Of a stretch of 64,000 nucleotides of DNA, positions 24,190-35,800 are shown one piece after another (position 1 is the stretch's first letter; each line of letters opens with the position of its first letter). Source of the stretch: Sapria himalayana. Taxonomy: Eukaryota > Streptophyta > Magnoliopsida > Malpighiales > Rafflesiaceae. Made by a program: the position numbers and the translations under genes. Where the stretch lies: positions 25,832 through 89,831 of the forward strand of contig JAREIK010001724.1 in NCBI GenBank assembly GCA_029783825.1. Reading direction: 5' to 3'. Under the pieces are notes generated by a model. That model searched no databases. It worked only from the letters and a program-made list of their open reading frames with translations, and was not told the DNA's origin.

Positions 24190-25587
24190 TTATTAATATC
24201 TATCAATAAAATTGTTTATTTTTAATTTACATAATATATAATTATTAAGTATATTATAACTAAATATTATATTCACATTTGAAAAAAATTTAAAAATTAT
24301 TAAATTTATAAAGGTATAACCTTCAAAATTTATAAAAAAACTAAAAAATAATTTTTTTGTTATTTCATTATTTTTATAAAACATATAAACTACTAAATGA
24401 CTAAACACTTAAATCACTAAACTCCTAAACTCCTAAATACTTAAACCTTTAAACTGGTATACCCTAAATAATTAATCATAAAGCTCATTTTTATTTGTAT
24501 TCAATATAATTTTAATATTCCTTTTAATTATTTATTAGTTTATTTTTATAGAAATATTAATTGAAAAATAAAATTATGAATGAGACAAATATAATTTATA
24601 TAATTTATCTTCATCAAAAAAATTTATAATCTTATAAAAATAATCAAAAATTTAAAAATAAAAAATTATTATTTAGTAATATATTTTACTTGTATTTTGA
24701 ATCGTATTAGGTTTTGCAAATATATTTAAATTAATATCTAGCTTATTAATAATAGGTTATTAATCTATTTTATGATCTGTATTATAATATCGATCAATAA
24801 AATTATTTATATTAAATTTACATGATATTTAATTTTTATGATTATTATAATTAAATGTTGTATTAACATTTGAAAAAAAATTAAAAATTATAATATTTTC
24901 GATGGTTATAACCTTGAAAATGAAAAAAAAATCATAAAAATAATTTTTTTGTTATTTAATTATTTAAATAAAACCGATAAACAACAAAATACCTAAATAC
25001 TTAAATAACTAAACTCCTAAACCCTGATACTGCTGCATCACACACACATAGCGATGGACCACAGTACACACGTGCACATATTCTTGTCCATTTTGGTGTA
25101 GCATTTAGAGGGGCCAGCAAGTCCTGGAAGCAGCCAGAAGTATGGACCACCAACTTGTAGAGGGCCCCACTAGGAAGACGGGATGATAACATTAAAACAA
25201 CTGACGAAACCGAGCAAAGTTGTCGGGAGTAAACCCATGAGTAGCTAGGAGTTGGTCCCGCTAGCCCTATCAGGCAACATAGAGGGCTACCCAACCATCG
25301 CCCAAAAGGAGTAGCGGGTAATCCATGATTAATTGGAGAGCTGGCAAAATCCGAAGCATCACCAAGCAGGGCCAGTAAGCAATGGAGTCCATACCAACCA
25401 CACGGGAGCGAAGATTCAAACTAGTAGTTTATGTTTGTAGTCTTATTTGTATTTTGGACTTTGTATGCACCATGTACTTGTAGAGATGGATCATGACATA
25501 CTCACACACAAAATCTTGTGTGTTTTCTATGTAGCATGCAATGAGGGCAACTAGACCAATGAGTAAGTGGGACCCACTAATGCATTT

Positions 25588-25595
25588 TATAAATA
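25588..25595 (+). promoter_or_regulatory. Possible TATA box
   Basis: TATAAATA in the GC-richer part of the insert, 270 bp upstream of the first candidate splice donor. No downstream protein is identified, so this is only a sequence match. Confidence 0.3.
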
Positions 25596-25751
25596 CACAT
25601 TAGGCGATGCTAGACTCCAGGGAGCATAAGACCCATCTTTATAGCAATTTGTAATTTTACTTGTATTCTAGCTTGGTTGTACGCGTAGATAATTAGACTA
25701 TGAGATGAACCTCATCACACATGAACACCGATGCATGCATATTTTTTTATA

Positions 25752-26066
25752 TTTTGTCGGTGCAACATACAGCCACTTCTTGGAGCTCGAGGAGGAATCA
25801 TTCTAACCTAAGAGATACTCTTTTGAGGATCATTGGAGCAAAAGAATGTGGAATTCAGAGGTAAGAATGAATTTACAAAGTGCCGTAGATATGGATTTGT
25901 GGATTTATAGGGTATTCAGCTTTACATGTATTCCATTGCATAGCAATGACATAGACAAATGCTTGATGCTGCATGTCACACACATGCACAATCTTATATT
26001 TGCATAGTTTTAATATGGTGCATCATTCAGGTTCCTCCAAAAGGCTTGGACAAATCCGAATGGAAA
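25752..26066 (+). pseudogene. Possible spliced-transcript remnant, unrecognised
   Basis: One frame reads open from about 25,773 to AGAG|GTAAGA at 25,860/25,861. An acceptor-like ATTCAG|GTTCC at 26,030/26,031 would join, in the same frame, a 36-bp segment ending TGGAAA|GTAAGC at 26,066/26,067. The implied peptide (ending roughly AWTNPNGK) matches nothing I recognise. Signals of this quality occur by chance, so gene status is weak. The AATAAA and A-tract about 200 bp downstream are consistent with a 3' end. Confidence 0.25.
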
Positions 26067-26271
26067 GTAAGCAGTGCGCATAATGAGTCAATGCCAACTC
26101 TGAAGTCTGGTAATGCCAGGTGATTTTAGTTGTATTCGTACGCTTGGAATTATTAGGCATTATGTTTTTTATGTATTTTATGCATAGAATCATTAAGGTG
26201 CATAAGATTTGGTTGGCTAGCCTAAATTAGTAAGCTTTTTAGTCTCTTGTAAGTTGTGTGCCTAAATGATA

Positions 26272-26308
26272 AATAAAGCGTGTATTTTCCAAAAAAAACA
26301 AAAAAAAA
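26272..26308 (+). terminator. Poly(A) signal followed by an A-tract
   Basis: AATAAA at 26272-26277, then an A-run with a single C at 26291-26308. This resembles the 3' end of a polyadenylated, reverse-transcribed sequence, or simply a genomic A-tract. Confidence 0.4.
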
Positions 26309-26310
26309 CC

Positions 26311-26388
26311 ATAAACCCTAAAATTTAAATCCTAAACCTAAAACCATAAACTATAACCCTAATCCATAAACCCTAAATCCTAAATCTC
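26311..26388 (+). repeat. Degenerate interstitial telomere-like tract
   Basis: Irregular repeats of ATAAACCCTAAA-type sequence with several CCCTAAA/CCTAAA units at 7-12 bp spacing. They are less regular than the octamer blocks of the satellite, and begin straight after the A-tract. Confidence 0.6.
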
Positions 26389-28384
26389 ATGTTTTGCGCA
26401 TTTATAATCAAATGACTAAGTATTAAATTTAAATTGAAATTCACAACTTTTAGGAATGTCACAGTTTTATCTTTTTGTATATGTAACACAAAGTCATGAC
26501 TTAAGGGGTGAGTTATGGATTCAGTCTCTTTGTTGCTTTAGATTATTTTAGCATTAGCAATGGTTATGATTGTATATTTTGTCTCTAGAACACAAAATAA
26601 TATCGATGAGAATATGCCATAACTTGTGTCTCTCTGTTGAACATATTGTTATGGCACTAAGAATGATCATGAATACATATTTAATCACTATAATATTGGG
26701 TCACAGTATTGGATATGACCATAGCTTCTACATTTTATCTTTATATTGCAATGTCATTTGCACAAGGATTGATTGTAACTTTGGACATTCCTCAAGAGCA
26801 AAAGTCATGACCCTAGAAATAGTTAAAGCTCGAGTACAACTCTTAATAACTTTTTATAGCTAAAATTCTTGGGATTGGAAATATCATAATGGCATTTTCC
26901 TTTGATTTGTGACCTCAAGTGTCAATATGCAAGACTAATATTTTGAGCAATGATTAAAACATTTTATACATTTGAATATGATTCATTTACAACTTTTTGG
27001 GTATTGTGAGCTTGTATACATAACTCATTTAATATAAAAAGAAAGAAATGATACTTTTCATATCCATGAGGATATAAAAAAAAGGGTTAGACATGGCAAT
27101 AAAATAAACGTTTTGATTCTTGATTGAAAAAGAGCCCATACTTCTTGCCCTGCTCAAACCGCCCTGGGGCTAGTTTGTTCTAATAGGCTACAAGGTTGTT
27201 ATTTTTTTAAAGGTGAACTATGTTTTAAAAAAAGTGCTTTGTGTGTGTGCATGAGATATAATTTAGAAGAAATTATAATATTCAATATATATAGCATCCT
27301 CAACAACTAGCTATTTCAACACATAGGGGTACAACATTGGTTTAGTCTGTTAGCGTACTTGAGTCAAATTACCTTTGATAGCCCAGTGATTCAACTTCAA
27401 ATATGATGAGATATAATAAATTTAAAGTAAAAGCTCCTATTATTTTGGTTAGAGCTTTAGCAATCATTCTAGATTTGAGAGAGGAACAAAATAAATATTT
27501 TTAATTATTCAGTATAATTTTAATTTTTATTTTAATTATTTATAAGTTTATTTTTATAGAAATATTAATTAGAAAATAAATTATTAGTGAGACGGATATA
27601 ACTAAAATTAAACTGGTATACCCTAAATAATAAATAATCAATAATAAATCTCATTTTTTTTCATTATAATTTTTAATATTCATTTTAATTATTAATTTTT
27701 TATTTTTATATAAATATTAATTTAAAAATAAATTATTAGTTAGACAAATATAATTTATGTAAATTATTTTCAATCAAAAAAATATAGATAAATTATTTAA
27801 ATAAAAAAAAATTTGAAAACAAAAAATTATTTTATAGTAATATATTTTGCTTTGCTTATGAATCATTTTATGTTTTGTAATTATATTTTAATTGATATCT
27901 ATCTTATTAATAATAGATTATTAATTTATTTTTGATCATTATTAGAATTTTTATCACTAAAATTGTTTATGTTAAATTTATATGATATATAAATATAATG
28001 ATTATTATAACTAAATATTGAATTCACTTTTGAAAAAAATTTAAAAATTATTATAATTTCAAAGGTTATAACCTTTGAAAATATCAAAAAATAATAAAAA
28101 TAATTGTTTTATTAATTTATTTTTTAAATAAAACCTATAAACCACTAAATGCATACACAATTAAATCAGTAAACAACTAAACCCCATAATACCTAAATAC
28201 ATAAACCATTAAACTATTATATAATACATAATAATTAATAAATCTAATTTTAATATCTATTTATTATAGTTTTAAATATTCATTTTAATTATTAATTTGT
28301 TTATTTTTATAAAAATATTTATTATAAAATAAATTATAAGTGCGACAAATATAATTTAAATAAATTATTTTTAATCAAAAAAAA

Positions 28385-28975
28385 TATTTACGCTTATATA
28401 ATAAGTAAAAATTTAAAAATTAAAAATTAAAAATTATTATCCAGTAATATATTTTACTTTAATTTTGAATCAATTTGGGTTTTGTAAATATTTTTTAATT
28501 CATATATATCTTATTAGTAGAAGTTTATTAATTGAATTTTTGATTATCCAGTAATATTTACGCTTATATAATAAGTAAAAATTTAAAAATTAAAAATTAA
28601 AATTATTATCCAGTAATATATCTTATTAAAAATTAAAAACTATTATATATCTTATTATAATTGAATTATAATATCTATCAATAAAATTATTTATATTGAA
28701 TTTATATCATATTTTTAATTTTATTAGTAAAATATATATCTTATTTTTTAATTCATATATATCTTATTAGTAGAAGTTTATTAATTGAATTAAAAAAAAT
28801 ATTTACGCTTATATAATAAGTAAAAATTTAAAAATTAAAAATTAAAAATTAAAATTATTATCCAGTAATATATCTTATTAAAAATTAAAAACTATTATAT
28901 ATCTTATTATAATTGAATTATAATATCTATCAATAAAATTATTTATATTGAATTTATATCATATATTATTACTAA
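28385..28975 (+). repeat. Local triplication inside one monomer
   Basis: A segment beginning TATTTACGCTTATATAATAA starts at 28,385, 28,555 and 28,800 (offsets 170 and 245 bp). The second and third copies stay nearly identical for about 160 bp, through 'ttatccagtaatatatctta' to 'tgaatttatatcatat', far closer than neighbouring monomers are to each other, so this is recent. Confidence 0.8.
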
Positions 28976-29769
28976 TATTATTATAACTAAATATTGTAGT
29001 CACAATTCAAAAAAAATTTAATATTATTATATTTTCAAAGGTTATAACCTTTGAAATTGAGAAAAAATTACAAAATTTTTTTTTATTATTTTATTGATTA
29101 AATAAAACCTAGAAACCACTTAATGCCTAAAAACCTAAATCGCTAAACTCATAAAAGACAAAACCTCTAAATACTTAAAACATTAAACATGTATACATTA
29201 ATAATAAATCATAAATATCATTTAAATTAATATTCAGTATAATTTTGAATTTTTATTTTAATTAATTTAGAGTTTATTTTTATAGAAATATTAAATACAA
29301 AATAAATTATTAGTAAGACCGATCTAATTTAAATTAGATGGGTATACCCAAAATAATAAATAATAAATCTCATTTTTTAATTATAATTTTAAATATTCAT
29401 TTTAATACTTTATTTGTTTTTTTATATAAATATTATTTACCAAATAATTTATGAGTTACACAAATATAATTTATATAAATTATTTTGCATCAAAAAATTA
29501 TAGATAAACTTTTTAAAAAAAAAATTTCAAAACAAAATATAATTGTATAGTAATATATTTTGCTTTGCTTCTGAATCATTTTAGGTTTTGTTAATATATT
29601 TTAATTGATATATATCTTATTAATAATAGATTATTAAGTTATTTTTTCATCATTATTAGAATATTTATCAATAAAAATGTTTATATTGAATTTATATGAT
29701 ATATAAATATAATGATTATTATACCTAAATATTATATTCACTTTTGAAAAAAAATTTAAAATTATTATA

Positions 29770-29795
29770 TTTTCAAAGGTTATAACCTTTGAAAA
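29770..29795. other. Perfect 26-bp palindrome of the monomer
   Basis: The same fully self-complementary sequence, in the unit before the G block of cassette copy 3. Confidence 0.8.
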
Positions 29796-31930
29796 TGTGA
29801 GAAAATAAAAAAAAATATTTTTTATTTGTTATTCTATTGTTTAAATAAAACCTATATGTCACTAAATGCTTAGAGATTTAAATCACTAAACTACAAAATC
29901 ATGATAACTTTATATAGATAATCCTTTAAATGAGTATTCCCTAAATAATAATTAATAAATTTCAGTTTTATTTGTTTTCATTATAATTTAAAAAATTCAT
30001 TTTGATTGTTTAGTTTTTTATTTTTAAATGTGTATTAATTATAAATAAATTATGAGTTAATAATATAATTTATAAAAATTATTTTTCATCAAAAATTTGA
30101 TAAGTTTATACAAACAATAAAAATTTAAAAACAAATAATTATTTTTTAGTAATATATTTTGCTTTGATTTTGAATCATTTTAGGTTTTGATATTATATTT
30201 TAAGAAATATCAATCTTATTTATAATAGATTTTTAATTTATTTTTTGATAATCATTAGAATATCTATCAATAAAATTGTTTATATTGAATTTATATGATA
30301 TATAATTATTATGATTATTATTAATAAATATCGTATTCACTTTTAAAAAAAATTTAAAAATTATTATATTTTCAAAGGTTATAATCTTAAAAAATGAGAA
30401 AAAATAATAAAAATACATTTTTAGTTATTTTATTTTTTAAATAAAACCTATAGACCATTAAATGCTCACTTACTTAAATTAGTAAGCTCATAAACCCCAA
30501 AACCCCTAATACATAAACATTTTAACATTTATAGTTTAATTATTTAGAAAAATTAATTACATAATAAATTTCGTGTAAGACAAATATTATTTAAATAATT
30601 TATTTTTAATCAAAAAAAAATATAAGCTTATAAAAAGAATGACAAATTTAAAAATTAAATATTATTATTTAGTAATATATTTTGATTTGATTTTGAATCA
30701 TTTTGTGTTATTTAAATAATCAACGAAATAATCAAACCATTAAACCGGTATACTACATATAATAAATCATAAATCTCATTTTAATTTGTATTCATTATAA
30801 TTTTAAATATTAATTTTAATTATTTATTATTTTATTTTTTTTATAGAAATATTAATTACAAAATAAATAATGAACAATACAACTATAATTTTAATAATTT
30901 ATTTTTAATCAAAAAAATATATAAGCATATAAAAAGAAGTAAAAATTTAAAAACAAAAAATTATTATTTAGTGAAATATTTTAATTTGATTTTGATTCAT
31001 TATATATAGGTTTTGCAATTATATTTTAATTGCTATCAATCTTATTAAGAATAGTTTATTAATTTATTATTTGATCAATTTTATAATATCCAACAATAAA
31101 ATTACTTATATTGAATTTAAATGTCTTATAATTATTGAGATTATTATAACTAATTATTATATTTACATTTGAAAAAAAATTTAAAAATTATTATAAATTC
31201 AAAGGTTATAACCTTCAAATATGATAAAAGATCACAAAAATAATTTTTTATTATTTTATTATTTAAATAAATCTTATAAACCACTAAATGCCTAAACATT
31301 TAAATCTCTAGACTCATAATCCCGAAAACCCCATAAATGCTTAAACCACTAAACCTATATAACCTAAATAATAAATAATAAATCTCATTTTTATTTGTAT
31401 TAATTATAAATTTAAATATTCATTTTAATTATTTTCTAGTTTATTTTTATTGAAATATTAATTATAAAATAAATAATGAGTGAGACATATATATTTTAAA
31501 TAAATTATTTTTTATGAAAAAAAATATAAGCTTATAAAAATAAACAAAATTTCAAAAATTTATTATTTTATTTAGTAATATAATTTACTTTGATTTTGAA
31601 TTATTTTGGGTACTACAAATATATGTTAATTAATATCTGTCTTATTAATAATAGTTTATTAATTTATTTTTTGATCATCAAAATAATATATATTAATAAA
31701 ATTTTTTATATTGAATTTACATCAAATATAATTATTAAGATTATAATAACTAAGTATTGTATTCATATTTTAGAACTATTGAAAAAGTATTATATTTTCA
31801 ATGGTTATAACCTTTGAAAATCACGAAAATTCATAAAAATAAATTTTTTGTTATTTTATTGATTAAATAAAACCTATAAACACCTAAATGTGTAAACATA
31901 TAAATCAATAAACTCATTAACCCCAAAACT
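29770..31930 (+). repeat. Higher-order cassette G-F-E-D-C, copy 3
   Basis: Same unit order as at 7.9-10.99 kb. The F unit is shortened near 30,530 and the E unit lost its 5' part near 30,715, so the cassette is about 2.2 kb instead of 3.0. Near 31,930 the C block is cut and joins mid-monomer sequence. Confidence 0.68.
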
Positions 31931-34556
31931 ACAATAAACTTAAATATTAATTTTTCATCAAAAAATATATAAGCTTATATATGTGTACAAAAATTTAAAA
32001 AATTTAAAATTAATATTTAGTAAAATATTTCACTTTGATTTTGATTCATTTTAGGTTTTGTAAATAGATTTTAAACAATATTTATCATATTAATAATAGT
32101 TTATTAATCTTTTGTATGATCATTATTATAATATATATCAATAAAATTATTTATATTGAATTTACATGATATATAATTATTAAGATTATCATAAGTAAAT
32201 ATAGTATTCACATTTATAAAAATTTAAAAATTGTTATAGTTTCAAAGGTTATATCCTTCAAAAATGAGAACAAATAACAAAAAAAATATTTTTGTTATTT
32301 TATTTATTAAATAAAACCTATAAACTACTAAATGCCGAAACACTTAAATCACTAAATTCTAAAATCCCAAAACTCCTAAATATATAATCTTTTAAACCTG
32401 TATATTTTATTTTATTAATAATAGTTTTCTTTAATATCTATCTTATTAATAAATTTTATTTTGATTTTGTATCATTTTAGGTTTTGCAAATAAATTTTAT
32501 TTAATATCTATCTTATTAATAATAGTTTATTAATTTATTTTATTATAGTCATCATAATATCTATAAAAAAATTATTTATATTGAATTTACATAATATATA
32601 ATTATTTATATTATTATAACAAAATAATATTTTAACATTTTAAAAAAATTTAAAAATTATTAAGTTTTCAAATGTTATAACTTTTGAAAATAAGAAAAAA
32701 ATAAAAAAATATATTGTTTGTTATTAGATTTTTTAAATAAAATCTATAAACCACAAAATACCTAAATTCTTAATGACTAAATCTTCTAAACCCCAACGCC
32801 CATAAATACATAAGCCTTTAAATTAGTATACTCTAAATAATAAATAATAAATCTCATTTTTATTAGTATTAATTATAATTTTAAATATTCGTTTTAATTA
32901 TTTATCAGTTTATTTTTATTGAAATATTAATTACAAAATAAATTATTAGTGAGATGGATATAATTTAAATAATTTATTTTTCATCAAAAAAATATAAGAT
33001 TATAAAAAGCGGCAAAATTTTTAAAACAAAATATTATTATTTAGTAATTTATTTAAATTTAATTTTGAATAATTTTAGATTTTGCAATTATATTTTAATT
33101 TATATCATTCTAATTAATAATAGTTTATTAATTTATTTATTGATCATTATTATAATATCTATTAATAAAATTATTTATATTGATTTTACATTATATATAA
33201 TTATCAAAATTATTATAACTAAATATTATATTCACATTTTAAAAAAATTAAAAATTATTATATTTTCAAAGGTTATAACCTTCAAAAATTAGATAAAATT
33301 ACCAAAGGCATAAACACTTAAATGACTAAACCATAAAACACCAATATACTAAAACCATTAAGCTTGTATATCCTGAATAAAAAATAATAAATCTAAATTT
33401 TATTTGTATTCATTATAATTTTAAATATTTATTTTAATTATTTATTTGTTTATTTTTATAGAATTATAAATTACAAAATAAATTATGAGGAAGCCAAATA
33501 TAATTTAAATAATTTATTTTTAATAACAAAAATATAAACTTATAAAAAAAGCAAAATATTAAAAAAAATTATTATTTAGTAATATATACTTTGATTTTGA
33601 ATAAATTTAGATTTTGCAAATATATTTTAAATAATATCTATCTTCTTAATAATAGTTTATTAATTTATTTATTGATCATTATTATAATATCTAGAGATGT
33701 GATTATTTATATTGAATTTAAATGACTTATATTTATTATGATTATTATAACTAAATATTATATTTACATTTGAAAAAAATTTAGAAATTTTTATATTTTC
33801 AAAGGTTATAACCTTCAAAAATTAGAAAAAATAAATAAAAATAATTTTTTTTGTTATATCATTGTTTAAATAAAACTTATAGAACACTAAATGCCTAAAT
33901 ACTTAATTCTATAAACTCCAAAACACAAAAGCCCCTAATTACTTAAAACTTTAAACTCGTAGACCTTATATATAATTTAAATAATTTATTTTTCATCAAA
34001 AAAAAAATAAGCTCATAAAAAGAAGCAAAAACTAAAAAATAAAAATTATTATTTGGTAATAAATTTTACTTTGATTTTGAATAATTTTAGGTTTTGCAAT
34101 TATATTTTAATTTATATCCATCATATTAATAATAGCATATTAATTTATTTTTTTGATATAGATATCATATCAATCATAAAATTGTTTATTTTTAGTTTAT
34201 ATTATATATAATTATAATGATTCTTATTACTAAATATAGTATTCAGATTTTTAAAAAAATTTAAAATTTTTATATTTTCAAAGTTTATAACCTTTGAAAA
34301 TATGCAAAAATATCAAAAATAATTTTTTTTGTTATTTCATTGTTTAAATAAAACCTATAGATCACTAAATGCCTAAAAACATAAATCGCTAATGTCATAA
34401 ACGAAAAAACCTAAAAATACTTAAAATATTAAACTGGTATTCATTAATAATAATTCATAAATCTCATTTTAATTTTTATTCAGTATAATTTAAATTTTTA
34501 TTTTAATTATATATCAGTTTATTTTTATAGAAATATTAATTACAAAATAAATTATT

Positions 34557-34600
34557 AATGAGACAGATCTAATTAAAATTAGACTGGTATACCCAAAATA
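34557..34600 (+). repeat. Chimeric monomer joint (recurrent type), example
   Basis: 'gagacagatctaattaaaat' runs directly into 'agactggtatacccaaaat', skipping the filler, palindrome and most of the octamer block. The same joint appears near 1,850, 15,520, 18,920, 21,670, 22,950, 27,610, 29,330 and 39,530, and in reverse near 48,580, 52,910, 58,085 and 62,880. The shared breakpoint means one ancestral deletion that was then amplified. Confidence 0.75.
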
Positions 34601-35639
34601 ATAACGAATAAATCTCAATATATATTTTTTCATTATAAACTTAAATATTCATTTTAATTAATTATTTTTATATAAATATTAATTAAAAATAAATTATGAG
34701 TTAGACAAATATAATTTATATAAATTAATTTTAATAAAAAAAATATGGATAAACTTTTTAAAAGAAAAAAAAATTTCAAAAAAACAAATTATTATATAGT
34801 AATATATTTTGATTTTTTCTCAATCATTTTAGAATTTTTTATTATATTTTAATTGATATCTATCTTATTAATAATAGATTATTAATTTATTTTTTGATCA
34901 TTATTAGAACATTTATCGATAAAATTTTTTATATTGAATTTATATGATATATAAATATAATGATTATTATAACTAAATATTGAATTCAGTTTTGAAAAAA
35001 ATTTAAAAATTATTATTTTTTCAAAGGTTATAACCTTTGAGAATATCAAAAAATAATAAAAATACATATTTTGTTATTTTAATTTTTAAATAAAACATAT
35101 AAAACACTAAATGCATACACAGTTAAATTAGTAAACTCCTAAGGCATGAATGCCTAAATACATAAAACATTAAACCGCTATATGCTGCTTAATAATTAAG
35201 AAATCTAATTTATATTTCAATTTATTATTATTTTAAATATTCATTTTAATTATTTATTAGTTTATTTTTATAGAAATATTTATTACAAAATAAATTATGA
35301 GAGTGACAAATATAATTTAAATAATTTATTTTTAATCAATAAAAAATATACGCTATAAAAGAAGTAAAAATTTAAAAATTAAAAATTAGTATCCAGTAAT
35401 ATTTTTTATTTTGAATTTGAATCAATTTGGGTTATGTAAATATTTTTTATTAATATTAATCTTATTATTAATAGTTTATTAATTTAATTTTTGATAATTA
35501 TTATAATATCTATCTATAAAATTGTATATATTGAATTTATATGATATATAATTATTAAAATTATTATAACTAAATATTGCATTCACATTTCAAAAAAAAT
35601 TTAAATATTATTATATTTTCAAAGGGTAAAACCTATAAA

Positions 35640-35800
35640 AATTAATAAAAATTATTATATATCATATATTATTATATGATATTATAAATATTATAAATAT
35701 TTAAAATATTATAAAAATTATAAATATTTAAAATATTATTATATTTTAAATATTATTATAACTAAATATTATTCTATTATTATAACCTATGAATATGATA
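35640..35800. repeat. Scrambled short AT repeats replacing part of a monomer
   Basis: Many short direct and inverted copies of 'ataaatatttaaaatatta' and 'attattatat' pieces sit between the palindrome remnant near 35,620 and a second partial palindrome-side flank near 35,780. The pattern suggests repeated slippage or template switching in one spot. Confidence 0.6.

Larger units (their letters stand above)
17887..25026 (+). repeat. Satellite array, block 3
   Basis: Forward array: H (18,110), I (18,690), chimera (18,920), G (19,450), F (20,040), E (20,630), a deletion near 20,720 that removes D, a second splice near 21,080, I (21,450), chimera (21,670), I (22,200), a joint at 22,415, I (22,730), chimera (22,950), then the hAT end at 23,496 and three further units with rearranged octamer blocks. 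It is the most rearranged forward block. No gene is supported. Confidence 0.87.
25027..27495. other. Non-satellite insert, about 2.47 kb, origin unknown
   Basis: The satellite stops inside an octamer block ('taaactcctaaaccctgatac') and resumes near 27,496 about 100 bp further along the monomer ('ttattcagtataatttt'). There is no target duplication, so it is an insertion with a deletion, or two separate joins. Composition is clearly less AT-rich, especially 25,027-26,290. That part has transcript-like signals (TATA-like box at 25,588, possible splice sites, AATAAA at 26,272 and an A-tract at 26,291) but no recognisable protein. 26,311-26,388 is telomere-like. 26,400-27,490 is plain non-repetitive sequence with no feature I can support; the 97-codon open frame at 26,570-26,863 is unrecognised and probably chance. 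A retroposed or captured gene piece, or an unrecognised LTR-type element, are both possible. Confidence 0.75.

Noticed and set aside
25001..25294. 97-codon frame on the minus strand in the unique island
   Set aside because: It begins outside the island context and matches no family I recognise. The length is unremarkable for the least AT-rich stretch of the window.
25588..26310. Calling the island an LTR retrotransposon or solo LTR
   Set aside because: A TATA box and AATAAA are in plausible order, but I see no paired TG...CA ends, no target duplication, no primer-binding site and no retroelement protein.
26570..26863. 97-codon frame on the plus strand in the unique island
   Set aside because: No recognisable domain, no upstream signals, and no conserved partner in the window.
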